From Ctena decussata (taxonomy: Eukaryota > Mollusca > Bivalvia > Lucinida > Lucinidae): a stretch of DNA of 64,000 nt. How positions within the stretch are numbered: position 1 is the first letter of the stretch; every line of letters begins with the position of its first letter. Position numbers and translations under genes: made by a program. Below the pieces are notes generated by a model that searched no databases, was not told the origin of the DNA, and saw only the letters and a program-made list of their open reading frames with translations. The stretch spans positions 55,171,197-55,235,196 of the forward strand of contig OZ022499.1 in NCBI GenBank assembly GCA_963989385.1. Reading direction: 5' to 3'. Of the stretch, positions 11,510 through 22,829 are shown one piece after another.

Positions 11510-11680
11510 ATGTATGATTTATGGCATGCTTCTTACAATTTACTTGTAACCTTATCATACATCATTTTTCAGTTGTGTCAAAATGTCCCCAATATACATC
11601 TTAGAATTTGTTTGTGAATGAAATCAAAGGAAATAGCCAACCGATACGTTACCCTCTATAGTTTATAAAGGTCTCAGGAG
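11510..11680 (+). repeat. Dispersed direct repeat, copy 1 (pair with 14022-14195)
   Basis: Shares TGATTTAT.GCA.GC.TCTTACAATTTA, then CATTTTTCAGT.GTGTCAAA, then TTGTTAGTGAA/TTTGTGAATGAA and a ..AGCC.AC..ATAC block with 14022-14195 in the same order. Identity looks like two thirds or so. The two lie 2.5 kb apart. This could be a diverged retroelement or a segmental duplication. Confidence 0.5.
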
Positions 11681-12604
11681 TTAGTAAAATCTGGCTTTTT
11701 CAGTCCGAGGCCACGAACAATTTTTGAATGATTCTAAAACTAGTAAATTGCTTTTCAATGCAGGTTTTCACTATCTCAAAGTGTTGTCATTGTGAACAAA
11801 AACTAATTGAAGCAGAACATATCAGCACCAACATCTTCAGAAGCTGTCAGGGCAATGTTTACATAACCCCACCCACCCTATTTCCAGTGCTAAAAGTGGT
11901 ACACTGACCATTAGGAAGTCACATTCTGGAGAAATACCTGCAAACACCTGACAGTTGGCACATAGCTGTTTTTTATCCTCAGCAACATACCGTCAGAAAA
12001 ACAAATCCCAAATGGGATAACAACCATAGAAGTTTTTCAGTATTTCAGTATGAATAACAGGCCTATTTCTCGCCACGAAGTTGTCTGCTCTGATTTGACA
12101 TATCCGCCATTACTTAGGGGTTTCCCCTGACAAGTAAAGCTAACAGCAAATTTTCATAACCAGTTCCAGCTGACATAACTACCCTTCCTACAACCTTACA
12201 AATTAAAGAAATATTCAAAAACCTCAATTTATTGGAGCAACCATGCTTTTTCTAACCTTCTACCAAAAAGTATCATTTTCCTGACCACTGCCAATACGAA
12301 ACTATCCCCTGAGACCAAAGTACAAGCCAAAGGTTCTTGTACCACTCATCTCTTCCTGAGTTCAATATGTTATTAATCAAGAAATTTCATATGGGCCCAG
12401 TTACAGGTCTGAGGTCTGCTGTATTGGCCCAAGGCCGAAATAGAAAACTTATTTTTCATTGAGTCTGTCCACGTGCAGTTTTGTAATAATGCTACACTGC
12501 TCACGCCCCTTAGCACCCGCTTATGATGAAGCATATTATAAATTAGTACCGCCACAGACAATACCCACGGTTGAAAGGCTAAAATTCAAAATCCAATTCT
12601 ATAT

Positions 12605-12826
12605 GAGCCGCGACGCGTGAAAACCAACAATGTGGCTATGCGCCCAGCGCAGACTCAGATCAGCCTGGGCATCCGCCCAGTCTGATCAGAGTCTTCGCTG
12701 TCCGCATGAACGTAGCTTAGCCCCTTAGCTACCTTTTAAGCGCTTAGCGAATATTCTGATCAGACTGGGCGGATGCACAGGCTGATCTGAGTCTGTGCTG
12801 AGCGCACGTTTCTCGTGTCGCGGCTC
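12605..12826 (+). mobile_element. PAL236 palindromic MITE, 222-bp copy with right-arm deletion
   Basis: Intact left arm. The right arm lacks the AACCACATTGTTGGTT segment just inside the terminus. Because its left-arm partner remains, the deletion is a simple loss in one arm. Termini GAGCCGCGACGCGTG and CTCGTGTCGCGGCTC. ATAT duplication at 12601-12604 and 12827-12830. Confidence 0.92.
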
Positions 12827-13375
12827 ATATTACACTAGCAATCGAGTCAAAAGTTATCAACACACTTTGCAATATATCCTATCTATTGCCAGGAATTTCA
12901 GATTCCATTTTCGGTCTCTGCATTCAGATATCATTTGAATTATTTTGGTTCCAGATACACTCTATAATGATAGACAGCAATTAGGGGAAAAAACAATAAC
13001 TGGATGCTGTCTTGCTTTTTTCTGAACTGGCATATCATTAAGTGGTACAGAAAATGAAACTTACGGTAAATATACATAAATTCAGTTTATACGTGATTTA
13101 TAAATTTCCAGTCAACTGGAATCAGTTCTTGGTGTAAAACGCGCATTCGCAAAACTATATCCGGAGCCTTAAAACTGTATAAAAAGACTCAGATAACAAA
13201 AAATTTAAATCCTAATAATTTGTTAGCATATACATGTATCACTTGGATATACCATTTGGCAGTATATTTTTCTTTTCTTTGGTTTTATAATGCCGTAAAG
13301 GTTTATGCAGTGATGCCAGGATGTATGTTACAGTTATTCGTACAAATGATCTAAGCAAAGGTAATGCTGGTAGGT

Positions 13376-13520
13376 TTAGCCAACCTTTGAGACAGCACTT
13401 AAGTCTATATTCAACCTTCTCCAAGAGAGACGGAGAAAGAAAATGAAAATAGGCCAGACGAGAGTAAACAGCAAAATCGAAACAAGCCCACTCCCGCACA
13501 TAGCAGGTCATTTCCCCAAC
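13376..13520 (-). mobile_element. SINE 3' region, degenerate
   Basis: CCAACCTTTGAGACAG followed by CTTAAGTCTATATTCAACC and AGAGACGGAGAAAGAAAATG matches the SINE block at 51598-51720, including the downstream AGACGAGAG and CCCACTCCCGCACAT segment (compare CCCCACCCGCACCTA at about 51726). Degenerate. No duplication seen. Confidence 0.5.
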
Positions 13521-14021
13521 TTAAGTAAATACCAAATGCATTTTCGCCCATCCTATCACTCCAGAGGTTATGTATACATTCTGTACATTCATAACTGTTC
13601 TGGACATACAAAATTCGTGTGGCCCCTATATCATGTTTTCTCAAAAACGATGCCATGACAGTTTTTCCTTATTTCAGATACAATTAAAAGTAACAAGTAT
13701 TTTCAAAACTATTTCAATGGCATTTTCATTCAGTGAGCTTCGAAGAAAGAGGTCATATATCAGGCGTCTTGGATTCGAAATTGGCCCCGATCGTAAAGTG
13801 TCTCCAATCACTGTCTTGATTAATCACACCTTCCCTGCATTTATCTAGGACATCACGACCCTAAATCGTTCGTTTATCAATTTCAAAAATACGTAAACAA
13901 TTTCAAAGGTACGTAAGGTATACGAGCTAAACGTTCAAGTAGAGCATCCTTTGACTAAATTCGTCGTTTATGGTTATTTTTAGTTTAACAGCTAGATATT
14001 TTAAACTGTGTCAGTTTTTGC

Positions 14022-14195
14022 TAATGATTTATTGCACGCGTCTTACAATTTATTTTGTAATTTTATAATATATCATTTTTCAGTAGTGTCAAACTGTTCT
14101 CCTTATTTATCATCATAGGGCTTGTTAGTGAACTCAAAAGAATAGTCAGCTGATACATTTATTCACAGCCGGTCACATAAAGGCGTAAAAATAAG
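14022..14195 (+). repeat. Dispersed direct repeat, copy 2 (pair with 11510-11680)
   Basis: See copy 1. The shared block runs from the TGATTTATTGCACGCG region to CACATAAAGGCG. Confidence 0.5.
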
Positions 14196-16674
14196 TTTCC
14201 GTAATATGTTTAGAATGTAAATAACCTTACATGAGTGTTTATTTTGTCCAACGTCCCAAATGGATGTTTCCAACATTGCAAGCTGAACAAGTCTATTTTT
14301 CAAGGGCTATCTTAGTGCAGAAATTGATGTTTTATATGCAAAACCAGCCATAAGGATACTTCAAAACAGAACAGTTCCCGGACTGTGAGAACTCTGTTTC
14401 CTAGTATTCTGATAACTTCATTTCATAAAACGATGGTTGCCCTAGAAAAAAGACAATAGTACGTACGGGGCATCTGCACTTTAAAAGCGGATTTGTAAAA
14501 CCCGAGACATAATGAATTTCCTTACCTGGTTCGGGACTATTTCTTTTAGGATCTATGTTATTTACCGTCGTGAAAAACGCTCCCCACAATGCACTTGCGC
14601 CCATCCAGTCTGTACATGTGAATAACTTTGCTGTATGGCACTGAGAAAAAAAATAACTGAATAAACCGTGAAATAGAAATAAAGCGAACCAGGAGAATGA
14701 GTAAACCGATTTGGCGATACTTGCACTACATATGATCAGGTAGTGACATATGTAGTTCCATCAAAGCATGTATATTTCGTTAAGACAATAATTCATCCGT
14801 CTTTTTTCTCAGCGCAGCCGAGTATAATTTCATTTCACAAGATTTGAGTAAACAAATAACGTGTATGTCAAAATTTAGGCAATAATATCAAAGGTCAATG
14901 TCTGAATATTTAATCTTCGTTTTTTCCCGTTGTATTGCACTGCGTTAATACTAGCCCTCTGTCAGATGTTAATTCAAAATGTTTTTCTTGTTTGTAAAAT
15001 TAAAATGGAACTTTTATCGAAAACAGACGCAGATATTCAAAACTTTCTTTATGTCAGTGTAGATCTACTTTTGATTTCTATTTTCGGTTTAATACACACA
15101 AACAAGCATTGCATCATATTGGTAACTGTTTAGGAATCAGGTCAATCTCAAGATTGACCGCGCTCCATTCTGGAATTCCAAATTGGACAGCTCAATCTTG
15201 AGACAGGTCATTATCGCTACCCAGTGTCAAAATTACAGTTGCGGGTGCCTACTGACATAACTCACTTGAGTCATGTTCATGAAAGTTATTGTCAACTCTT
15301 CACCAAGAGACATATTACAAAACACACTTCCATATAATCTGCGCCGATTACTTTTTTTTTAAAGATTTTCCTTGTTAGGTTTCAAACCGCGAATAGCGAG
15401 TAACCTTTCTAGAATGCGCCTGTCGGACTATGTGCAATTCGTGCGGCCTGCAGAAAGATTTTCTCGCTACAATACGTAGGTAAGCAATATTCAAATTAGA
15501 TCTGCCTTTTATGCTGCTCAGGTCGCAGGTTACAATTGAGTTGTTTTTATTCTTACTGTTACAAAAGTTGTAACAATGCATCAAAGAGAATTTATGAACA
15601 ACCATCAAAATTTAAAGATGACAACTTCCTGTTTCCCACCATTGTTAGAGAACATAATATTATCAGATACTTTGAAACTCATTACTGTTTTGATATCAAA
15701 TTTATGCCATGTAAAATGATGCTCGCTTTAATTTTCTGTTTATAGTAAAAGACCGGTGAATACGCTTTGATGTCTACTTATGAAGTGACATCATGTTTTA
15801 AGAAAAGGGGTCATGTTTGCAGTAAAACAATTTGTGGTTGGAAACACCTGTACAATGATGGTAATTTTTGCGTCATAATTTTATCATATCCCATCAATCA
15901 AAAACAGGCCACGCCTCTAGAAACCGTGCCATCGATACCGACGAGCAGTCAAACCTTAGATCAGTCTCAGTATCTGCAAAGCCCGACTACAGGCTTCGGG
16001 TGTCATAATGCAAATGTCCCAAGCGTCATATATTGAGGCTACGAAACAAAAAAGACTTATCAGACACACAGAGGCATAACTAAGTAAGGCTTTGATGTTC
16101 ACAGGCATATGAAAGTTTCCTTGTAACACAGCCAGATTTACACAGGCACAGCAACGCGTTGTTTTGCATATACATTTTTGCATATAAAATACCAGTAAAA
16201 CATTTCAAGGTCGACGATGCTATTTAGAGCACATTTAGTCGTAAAAATATAAATAAAAAATTTATGTACGAGAAGCATGTCACTTCAGTTACTTCACTTT
16301 CTAGTGGTAGCAGATTAAATTCTCGGCCTCTGGCATACTGATGCTCTGAAGATTAGTTTAATATTCATATTGAACTAAAAGACATTGTTAGTATGTCCGA
16401 AAATTAGACAATAAGATTCAGGCTGATCATATCTCTTTTAGTCTGCTCCAAACTTCTTATCCATTGTTCGAATAATTTTGACATGTTAAGCATAAATTAT
16501 ATGTGCGTTCCATTTGTCTTTTCTGGTAGCCCCTATTTAATTTGACGTGCATTTAAGATATATTAAGGTGTCGTATGCCGAATTATTTACTTATCAGGTG
16601 CAAGAACTATGTGGAAGATGACTTTGAGCAAAAAGCCAAACAGCTTCACTTTTCATCTGCATACCCAGTAACTA
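14196..16674. other. No gene recognised; short palindrome at 15140-15159
   Basis: A spacer of about 2.5 kb. GGTCAATCTCAAGATTGACC at 15140-15159 is a near-perfect palindrome, and part of it recurs inverted near 15192 (CAATCTTGAGA). Open frames up to 89 codons show no recognised pattern. Confidence 0.4.
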
Positions 16675-16981
16675 GACCCATATAAGCCATGGAACTGATG
16701 AAAGATTCAGTGACGTTTACAGCCTCGAGAAAGACAAGAGCACTGCTGAGGCAAGTGAAAAATTTGTATCAACAGAGGAAATGACACCTGAAACACGCAA
16801 GTCAAAGACTATTCCGATAAAGCAAAATGAATCAAACACCATTACAATCCTAAATGATTCCATTCCAGCTCGTGGTAGAGAAACGCCACTGAGATACATA
16901 TTAGTGGAAGAACTAAAAGACAAACAGGAGAAAATTATAGACATTCAAAGGGAAGTGTGCATAAAAAAGTATGTGAAGTAA
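16675..16981 (+). CDS. Possible terminal exon, charged C-terminal segment
   Basis: An open frame of about 102 codons runs from just after a TAG at 16672-16674 to a TAA at 16979-16981. It is strongly charged and balanced (DERFSDVYSLEKDKSTAE early; LVEELKDKQEKIIDIQRE near the end), unlike the repeat-derived frames around it. The last third looks like a short amphipathic or coiled-coil helix of the kind found at the C-terminus of Myb/SANT-like or transposon-associated DNA-binding proteins. That is only a resemblance in style. A pyrimidine-containing stretch before ACCCAG and CTAG could serve as a splice acceptor. No upstream exon was found. Confidence 0.3.
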
Positions 16982-17375
16982 AATGTAATTTTTCATTAAT
17001 ATCATGTTTGAACGTCTCCATATTTACAGACTTGAGCCGATTCGAAAATATGCTAGTCTGAATTTGCTCCCAGAAACTGCTTCAGTCTTCGGGGCACGCT
17101 AAAGAATCCGCCTACTGCAATCTTTAATTATACCAGCTGTTTTTGTGAGACATAAAGTTTCACCGATTGCAAAGATCTTGAAATCATCACAAGGAAAGCT
17201 CAAAATTCAAGAAATCGGCGCGACATTTCATTGGCACTTTCAATAAACTATGCCATGTTTCAAACATGGCCGCTTATAAATGTACGGTATCCAGCGACGA
17301 CGTTATGAATTTAACAGCTACTAATTGAAGCGAGAGAGCACGTAGTAATTCACGTCGTTCTCGACGGGCAGGATG

Positions 17376-17774
17376 TACGAGGGGATATCAATAAGTTTTG
17401 ATCCTCAGACATTTTTTTCATTTGGATAGTACAATCCACCAAACCTGATGTTCATTAATGTCTAAGCTACTGATTCCATGTAGGATCTTATTGCTGGCCT
17501 GGCTGCAATGCTTTAGTAACAACACTTTTTTCAAGAGATATACCCGCCAGTAGGATTTTGCTTCACCTTGACAAGGAGCCAGTCTACACCAATGGATGTG
17601 CAATGGTAGCTGTTCGCGGTGTGGCTATGAACTCCTCCCTCACCCTCCCTTTTCGCTAGACCTAGCCCCCAGCGACTTCCAGCTTTTTTTTCTAGCCTGA
17701 AAAAAGAAAGAAAAAAAAATTCCGGGCCGGAGATTGAGAATCATGATGAGCTGACTGCTGCCTTAGAGGGCTAG
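17376..17774 (+). pseudogene. Mariner transposase fossil
   Basis: Starts with TGTACGAGGGG.ATCAATAAGTT, the style of mariner inverted termini. It then continues directly into a decayed transposase C-terminal half. In the frame starting at 17626 it reads YELLPHPPFSLDLAPSDFQL, matching the mariner HPPYSPDLAPSDxHLF block around the third acidic residue of the DD34D centre. Upstream about 17555-17600, remnants of the DNAPxHT block are out of frame, and downstream about 17718-17770 a DELTAAL-like segment follows. Frameshifts and stops throughout show it is dead. The N-terminal DNA-binding half appears deleted. Confidence 0.7.
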
Positions 17775-17930
17775 TAAGCGGGGATTTAGATATTGAGTAT
17801 TACCTATCGGGTATCAATGGCTTGTAAACTAGATGAATAAGTGTGTGGAGTTGGAAGAGGACTATGTTGAAAAATTAAGCAGTATAAACTCAGATATCTT
17901 GCTCTTTCTGTGCTAGACTCAAAACCTTTT

Positions 17931-19392
17931 GAAAAACAAGAGCACCGCAAGCGGGACAATAACGCCCGTTTCTGAGTGAGTTTCAGCCCCTCAGTACCTT
18001 TGGCAGATCTATAGCCATAATAATCATCCATACACAGGTACTCATGTGTGCATAAGAACATTCTGTAAACATTTATCAAAGGGAGTAGCTTCAAAATTAA
18101 GAAAGGGGGAGCAGCCTTTCCCATACTCACACACAGTATCAAGCTATTGTACACATCGCTATAAAGTGTCATCAAGACATCCATAAAGATTACCTAGTAA
18201 TGTGGCGCACAACAAAGTCTAAGAAATAAATAAAAAATAAAATAATAAAAGGAGTGTGACTCTGAAAGTAAGTAACGAGGAGCAATCATTCTTATATGGC
18301 ACTCATCGATTCAACCTCATCTGCATTGCTATAAAATTTCTCAAGATATTCCAGGCGTCAGTGTTCTCACAAGAATAGCCTTAAACACTAATAAAAGGGA
18401 TGTAAACTCCAAAAATAACTTAATACACGTTGCTTTAAAGTTTCCTCAAGGTATTCGATACGGTTACCTAGTTATGGCTTGCACAAGAACAGCAGTAAGA
18501 AATTAATCAAAGGGGCATAAGTCCCAAATAACGAAGAGGCAGCAATTATTCTTATAAAAGACAAACACACTCAACCTAGTACACATTGATACAAATTTTC
18601 ATCATGATATTCCATATGGTTGCCTACTTATGGCCTTATGGCTTGCACCAGTACAGCCTTAGAAATAAATCAAAGGGAGGTAACTAAAAAAAAGTATAGT
18701 GGGGGAAGGGGGGGGGGGGGGGGGGGGGGGGGAAGGGGCAATCATTCTTCTTTGAGACATACCGTGTCAACCTAATATATATTGCTAGTAGGTTTCATTA
18801 TGATATTCCAAAGGGTAACCGAGGTATGGGGTGTACAGATATAGCCTAAAGAATAATCAAAGGGATGTTACTCCAAAAATAAGTAAAAGGGAGGAGCAAC
18901 TCTTCTTAAATGAGACACGCAGTCTCAACCTAATATACAATGATATCAAGTTTCATCTTGATATGCCAAAGAATAACCTAGTCACGAAATGCACGAGAAA
19001 TCATAGTCGATATTTTCAAAGGGCTGTTACTCTTCATAAATCATCGGAGCGTAACCTCCAAACAATATGCGCTGCCCCACGTCATAGCCTTATTATTTAC
19101 AAAGATTCAGTTTAATTGGATGAAAACTGTAGGAGGATTTATCTGGAAACAAACACGCTAAAAGACTAATAAAATGGCTGTGACTCCGCTCAAAATCATT
19201 GGAGCGTAACCCGAAATGATATACGCTGGTCCACCTCATAGTCTAACTATATACTCCAAGTTCCAGCTTGATCGGATGTAACTGTAGGATGAGTTATCCG
19301 GAAACGAAAAGTTAACGGACAGACGAGAAATGGACGTACGGACGCCAGCGCCTTAACATAGTACTTCCCGATTTTCAAACGGGCGTATAACA
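17931..19392 (+). repeat. Tandem-core element, degenerate units about 110-200 bp
   Basis: The head reads ACAAGAGCACCGCAAGCGGG followed by AATAACGCCCG. The body has at least five degenerate units marked by TCAACCTAATATACATTG, then AGTTTCATCTTGATATTCC, then TAGCCTTA..AATAATCAAAGGG (marks near 18141, 18312, 18424, 18571, 18767, 18926). Near the end, GGACAGACGAG and GGACGTACGGACG form a short GGAC-rich tract. The tail has CCCGATTTTCAAACGGGCG, a small hairpin. The layout (hairpin-capped head, ~160-bp tandem core, GGAC tract, hairpin tail) matches other elements in this window. The 126-codon minus frame at 17804-18184 lies largely inside it and is rejected as a gene. Confidence 0.65.
18705..18732. 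repeat. Poly-G tract
   Basis: A run of more than 20 G interrupted by AA near its start, inside the tandem-core element. Length is probably assembly-sensitive. Confidence 0.85.
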
Positions 19393-20230
19393 AGAAGGTA
19401 ACAGATGTTTGAATTTTTTAGAAATCACTTTTAGCCCTGTTCTGGAATGACATCTTATTATTGTAGTGCCAGTGTCAAAGGGAAAGCATTAATCCAGTTA
19501 AATTCTGCTGTGCGGAAAATTGTTTTGGACTTAGGCTTTTACTTACAAAAGAGAAGTTATTCTACCTTTGTGAAGGGTTCAAGAATGAATCAGTGGAACA
19601 CAAAATCCAGTTCTGAAAGCCAAAATTTAAAACCCATCAAGCAGATAAAAATTAGAAAATAGCCTAAAAGAGACAGTGATAGAAAATGCAGCGTCATAGT
19701 AGTTTGCTTTGATTTTTAAAGTATGATTGCATTTCCAAAAGCCAATCTACCAAACTTCTTACACAAGAGAGAGTTAAATATATATAATCTTACTGCACAT
19801 TGTTCACTCGAAACAAAAAAACATGGACAACTATTTCGGTAGGGCATCGTGCTGAAAGTGGAGCAAACGAAAGTGTTTTTTTTTATATTTGATTATTCTG
19901 TCCAAATGGTTGATCCACTGAAAACGTAGTGTCATAAAAACGCAGTGGAATAAACAAAAGTTGAAGCCTCATTTCCTAATAATCTAAATAAATATTTTTT
20001 TCAGACTTTGCAAATAATCAGACAATAATGTCTCTTATCATATGACGTCGCTGTTATTCAGTGGGTGACGTCGTGTCATAAAAATCATATGACCACACGT
20101 GTAAAAACACTTTGGCGCGTACACGTAACGTCATTGACAACGTCAGTGTCAACAGTGCGTTTTCTAATTGATATAAAGTTTATTTTCATGGCGATAAAAT
20201 CTTATTTTAAAGAGTCATATGATAAATAGA
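19393..20230. other. No gene recognised
   Basis: AT-rich spacer. It contains CGTAGTGTCATAAAAACGCAGTGGAATAAA-like wording near 19927 and several TGACGTC/GACGTC sites at 20044-20140, but no element boundary could be set. Confidence 0.35.
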
Positions 20231-20322
20231 ATTTTACACTCGTGGTCATATCATATGACATTTATGAAACTCGCTATGGCTCGTTTCATAAATTTCATAT
20301 GAAATGACCACTCGTGTAAGAT
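20231..20322. repeat. Inverted repeat around CATATGA motifs
   Basis: The left arm TTTACACTCGTGGTCATATC pairs with the right arm ATGAAATGACCACTCGTGTA. The inner AACTCG/CTCGTT and CATTTATGAAAC/GTTTCATAAAT also pair. The loop is about 5-8 bp. A partial arm (ATCATATGACCACACGTGTA) recurs at 20086-20105. It is probably a small palindromic repeat element. Confidence 0.65.
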
Positions 20323-20782
20323 CCTCTATTTAGCCGTATAAGATATCAGAATGAACTGTAGAATAACAATTAAGCTATCGGGGCTAAACCTTTGGTCGCC
20401 TTTTCGTCGAAAATAGGAAGATGCCGGGTAGAACAATTTTGCTAGTGAGGCGATGATTAAGTTCTGTGTGGGAAGACACCGTAATACCAAAGTAAGATTA
20501 AAAGTATGAATGGGTAAGTTGCATTATATACATAACCTAGATTTAAACATACCTAATTTATCACATTGTCTCCTAATTCTGTGCTAATGCTATTGTATTT
20601 ATGGAAATCCATACTTTTACCTCGATTTTGAGAGGGATAGTCAAAAGTAAGATAAGCATAAGTACTAAAGGGATCAAGTGGTTATGCGCTAACTGACAGA
20701 TTATTATGCAGTGACTGACCATACCGAAATGTATCAGTACGGTTAGGATGATCAACTATTTTGATAGGTTATTCAGTATATC

Positions 20783-21000
20783 CGATTATAGAGTACTTTC
20801 CTGATACTTCATTCAAAACTTACTATGTTGCCTACTTTGGTCTTGTTCGTTTTTTTTGTGGCTGTTTGGCCTTTTCAGAGAGGCTCGTCTGGTTTATTCT
20901 TCTTTTTATGTACTTTTGTGGTCACGATTATACGATTATAGAGTATATTCCTGATACATCATTTATATATTGCCGATTTTCGTCTTGATCGATATTTTTG
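20783..21000 (+). repeat. Two-copy tandem repeat, about 150 bp apart
   Basis: ATTATAGAGTACTTTCCTGATAC and ATTATAGAGTATATTCCTGATAC-like blocks, each followed by TTCATT and TTG.C...TTT.GTCTTG.TCG, recur at about 20785 and 20936. A decayed tandem core. Confidence 0.5.
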
Positions 21001-21294
21001 TTGAATTGTTTTGATCTACAAAATCATCCCAAAACTCAATATTCTTTTTCAAAGCACCACCAGCGCAATACCTGCCTAGACAGCTGATTGTCACGACTGC
21101 AAAAATTTAGAAATTAAATGGCGACCAAGAATCTACGGCAGCAATCGGCTGATTCATATAACAAAGCATCCATGACGTTGAACCTACAATTAAACTGCAT
21201 ACTCTCATCAGAAGAGCTGGACGAGCCTTATGCAGTTGCTCAGAGCCATGTTCCCATTAATGCCCAGCATCCCATGAAAGGGACAGAGACAAAC

Positions 21295-21345
21295 AGTACG
21301 AAATGCGGCGTCTGATCAGGGTCTACACTGTCTGCATAGATTTTA
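21295..21345 (+). repeat. Half of a palindromic element (see 41455-41521)
   Basis: GCGGCGTCTGATCAGGGTCT followed by ACACTGTCTGC matches the right arm of the hairpin at 41455-41521. No left arm is present, so this is a truncated copy. The wording is also a distant relative of the PAL236 core (GTCTGATCAGAGTCTTCGCTG). Confidence 0.5.
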
Positions 21346-21401
21346 CAGCAATTCGTATAAAAACGATACAGAAAGATAAATGGAAGATTGCCATAGTCGT
21401 T

Positions 21402-21547
21402 ACGCTCTGGTCACATCTAGCTTTTTCAATGGCGTTTCTCGAAGATTTGATGAAATGGTCACATGTAGCTTTGTCGATAACGTTTCTCGAAGATTTCATC
21501 AAATCTTCGAGAAAAGCTATTGAAAAAGCTACATGTGACCTGAGCGT
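21402..21547. repeat. Inverted repeat with duplicated left arm (foldback)
   Basis: ACGCTC at 21402 pairs with GAGCGT ending 21547. The left side carries the arm twice: GGTCACATCTAGCTTTTTC and CGTTTCTCGAAGATTTGATG, then about 48 bp later GGTCACATGTAGCTTTGTCG and CGTTTCTCGAAGATTTCATC. The right side carries one inverted copy (ATCTTCGAGAAAAGC, GAAAAAGCTACATGTGACC). This is the mirror situation of 961-1156. Confidence 0.75.
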
Positions 21548-21921
21548 ATAAATTCTCGTCACATACCTAATGAGCTAAATCTGAGACAGATCTCTTTCAC
21601 AATTAAATAATTCTGCAAACAGGTTGTAGAAATAATTGCACTTCTATGATATCAATAAACTCTATTCTTATTTGATTCACACTTGACGTGTACACATGGA
21701 TTAAATATTTGCAAAAGGATCTTTAAATGTCTACTTTCTATTTCAACACGTCATTTAAAAAAGTCGACTGAAACTTCTCCGCCCTGAAAATGCAAACTTG
21801 AAATAAAAAACATGTTGAAAGTTTGAAGAAAGATTTGGCTAATTCATGTGTATATTGTCAAGTGCATAAATTGGCAAACAATTTTTAAAGAAAATCATGA
21901 GCTTCTATTCTTCTTTGCAAA

Positions 21922-21923
21922 CC

Positions 21924-21949
<26 letters not shown>
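21922..21949. repeat. Poly-C / poly-A tract
   Basis: A run of about 16 C directly followed by about 10 A. Confidence 0.85.
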
Positions 21950-21958
<9 letters not shown>

Positions 21959-21972
21959 CTTGTTAATGCAGA

Positions 21973-22080
21973 TGGCTTTGGTTGTTTGTTTTTGGTTTAA
22001 CGGCTCTTTGAGATAGTATTTCAGCCTATATAGGACCGTCTCTCAGGGAAGGGAGACAGAAAAGAGAAATGAGAAATAAG
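21973..22080 (-). mobile_element. SINE 3' region
   Basis: GGTTTAACGGCTCTTTGAGA, then TAGTATTTCAGCCTATAT, then GGACCGTCTCTCAGGGA match the SINE at 51598-51665 closely. On the minus strand this is a SINE 3' end. The head is absent or unrecognisable. Confidence 0.55.
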
Positions 22081-22094
22081 GGGTCAGGAAAGGA

Positions 22095-22238
22095 CAAAAG
22101 TGGCTGCTTAAGACAAGTGACCCCTTAATACAGGTTCATTTGCACTGTATTTTGGCTCAAGGGACCCAGAAAAGCTGGCTGCTTAAGACAGGTGGTCCCT
22201 TAAAAGAGGTTACCACATAAGCAGGTTTGACTGTATAT
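22095..22238. repeat. Pogo-like MITE fragment
   Basis: GTGGCTGCTTAAGACAAGTGACC and a second GCTGGCTGCTTAAGACAGGTG-type block, ending AAGCAGGTTTGACTGTA. GTCAAACCTGCTT-style termini next to TA resemble pogo-type MITEs. Similar AAGCAAGCACCTGTCTTAAG wording occurs at 47735-47930. Confidence 0.4.
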
Positions 22239-22538
22239 ATGTATATCAACATTTGTTCCAAAATGTTTCTGGAAATGACTTATTCATTCGTATTCTGTCA
22301 TTGAATAGTAGATACATTGTAGGCCCAGCAGTATTACCATTCTTTAAATTAAATGTAATGTGTTAAAAATTTCAAAGTCGTGTATTCCACAAACACAGTA
22401 ACAGACCCTTAATCGATTAAAAACTATATCACAGTACACATTATGAAATATTAAATGCTATTTTTTTCATGCCAGAAATACACCTCCATTAAAGTTAAGA
22501 TGGAGGTGGCTATCACTTTATGGAAGGATTGTAGTCCT

Positions 22539-22761
22539 GGGGCCGTGTCCATAAAGCAACTTAAGTCGTTGCTATGCTGTTGCTAAGGCCAAATTTCTAT
22601 GAAGGAGATTCCCTACAACTATGAAGTTTGCTCTGGAGGAACAGTCTTTGTAAGACTGTTCCTCCAGAGCAAATTCCATAGTTGTAGGCAATATCCTTCA
22701 TAGAAATTCAGCCTTAGCAACAGCATAGCAACCACTTAAGTCGCTTTATGAATACGGCCCC
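22539..22761. mobile_element. PAL222 palindromic MITE, 223 bp, copy 1
   Basis: The termini GGGGCCGTGTCCATAAAGC and GCTTTATGAATACGGCCCC are inverted. Arms of about 100 bp, including GTTGCTATGCTGTTGCTAAG and CTACAACTATGAA, pair along the full length. The centre is AACAGTCTTTGTAAGACTGTT, a perfect short hairpin. There is no ORF. The family recurs at 27476-27680 and 45738-45959. A target-site duplication is not clear. Confidence 0.88.
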
Positions 22762-22829
22762 TAGACCATGAACTTCAACACATGAAAAGGTTATTGACCT
22801 TTGTTCTCTCGAGCAGGTTATGCCGGCAT

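Noticed and set aside
11510..14195. Pair of LTRs bounding a retrotransposon
   Set aside because: The two repeats are diverged, lack TG...CA ends, and the 2.3 kb between them shows no gag or pol frame.
17804..18184. Minus-strand ORF of 126 codons
   Set aside because: Lies mostly within the degenerate tandem-core element; no domain-like pattern.
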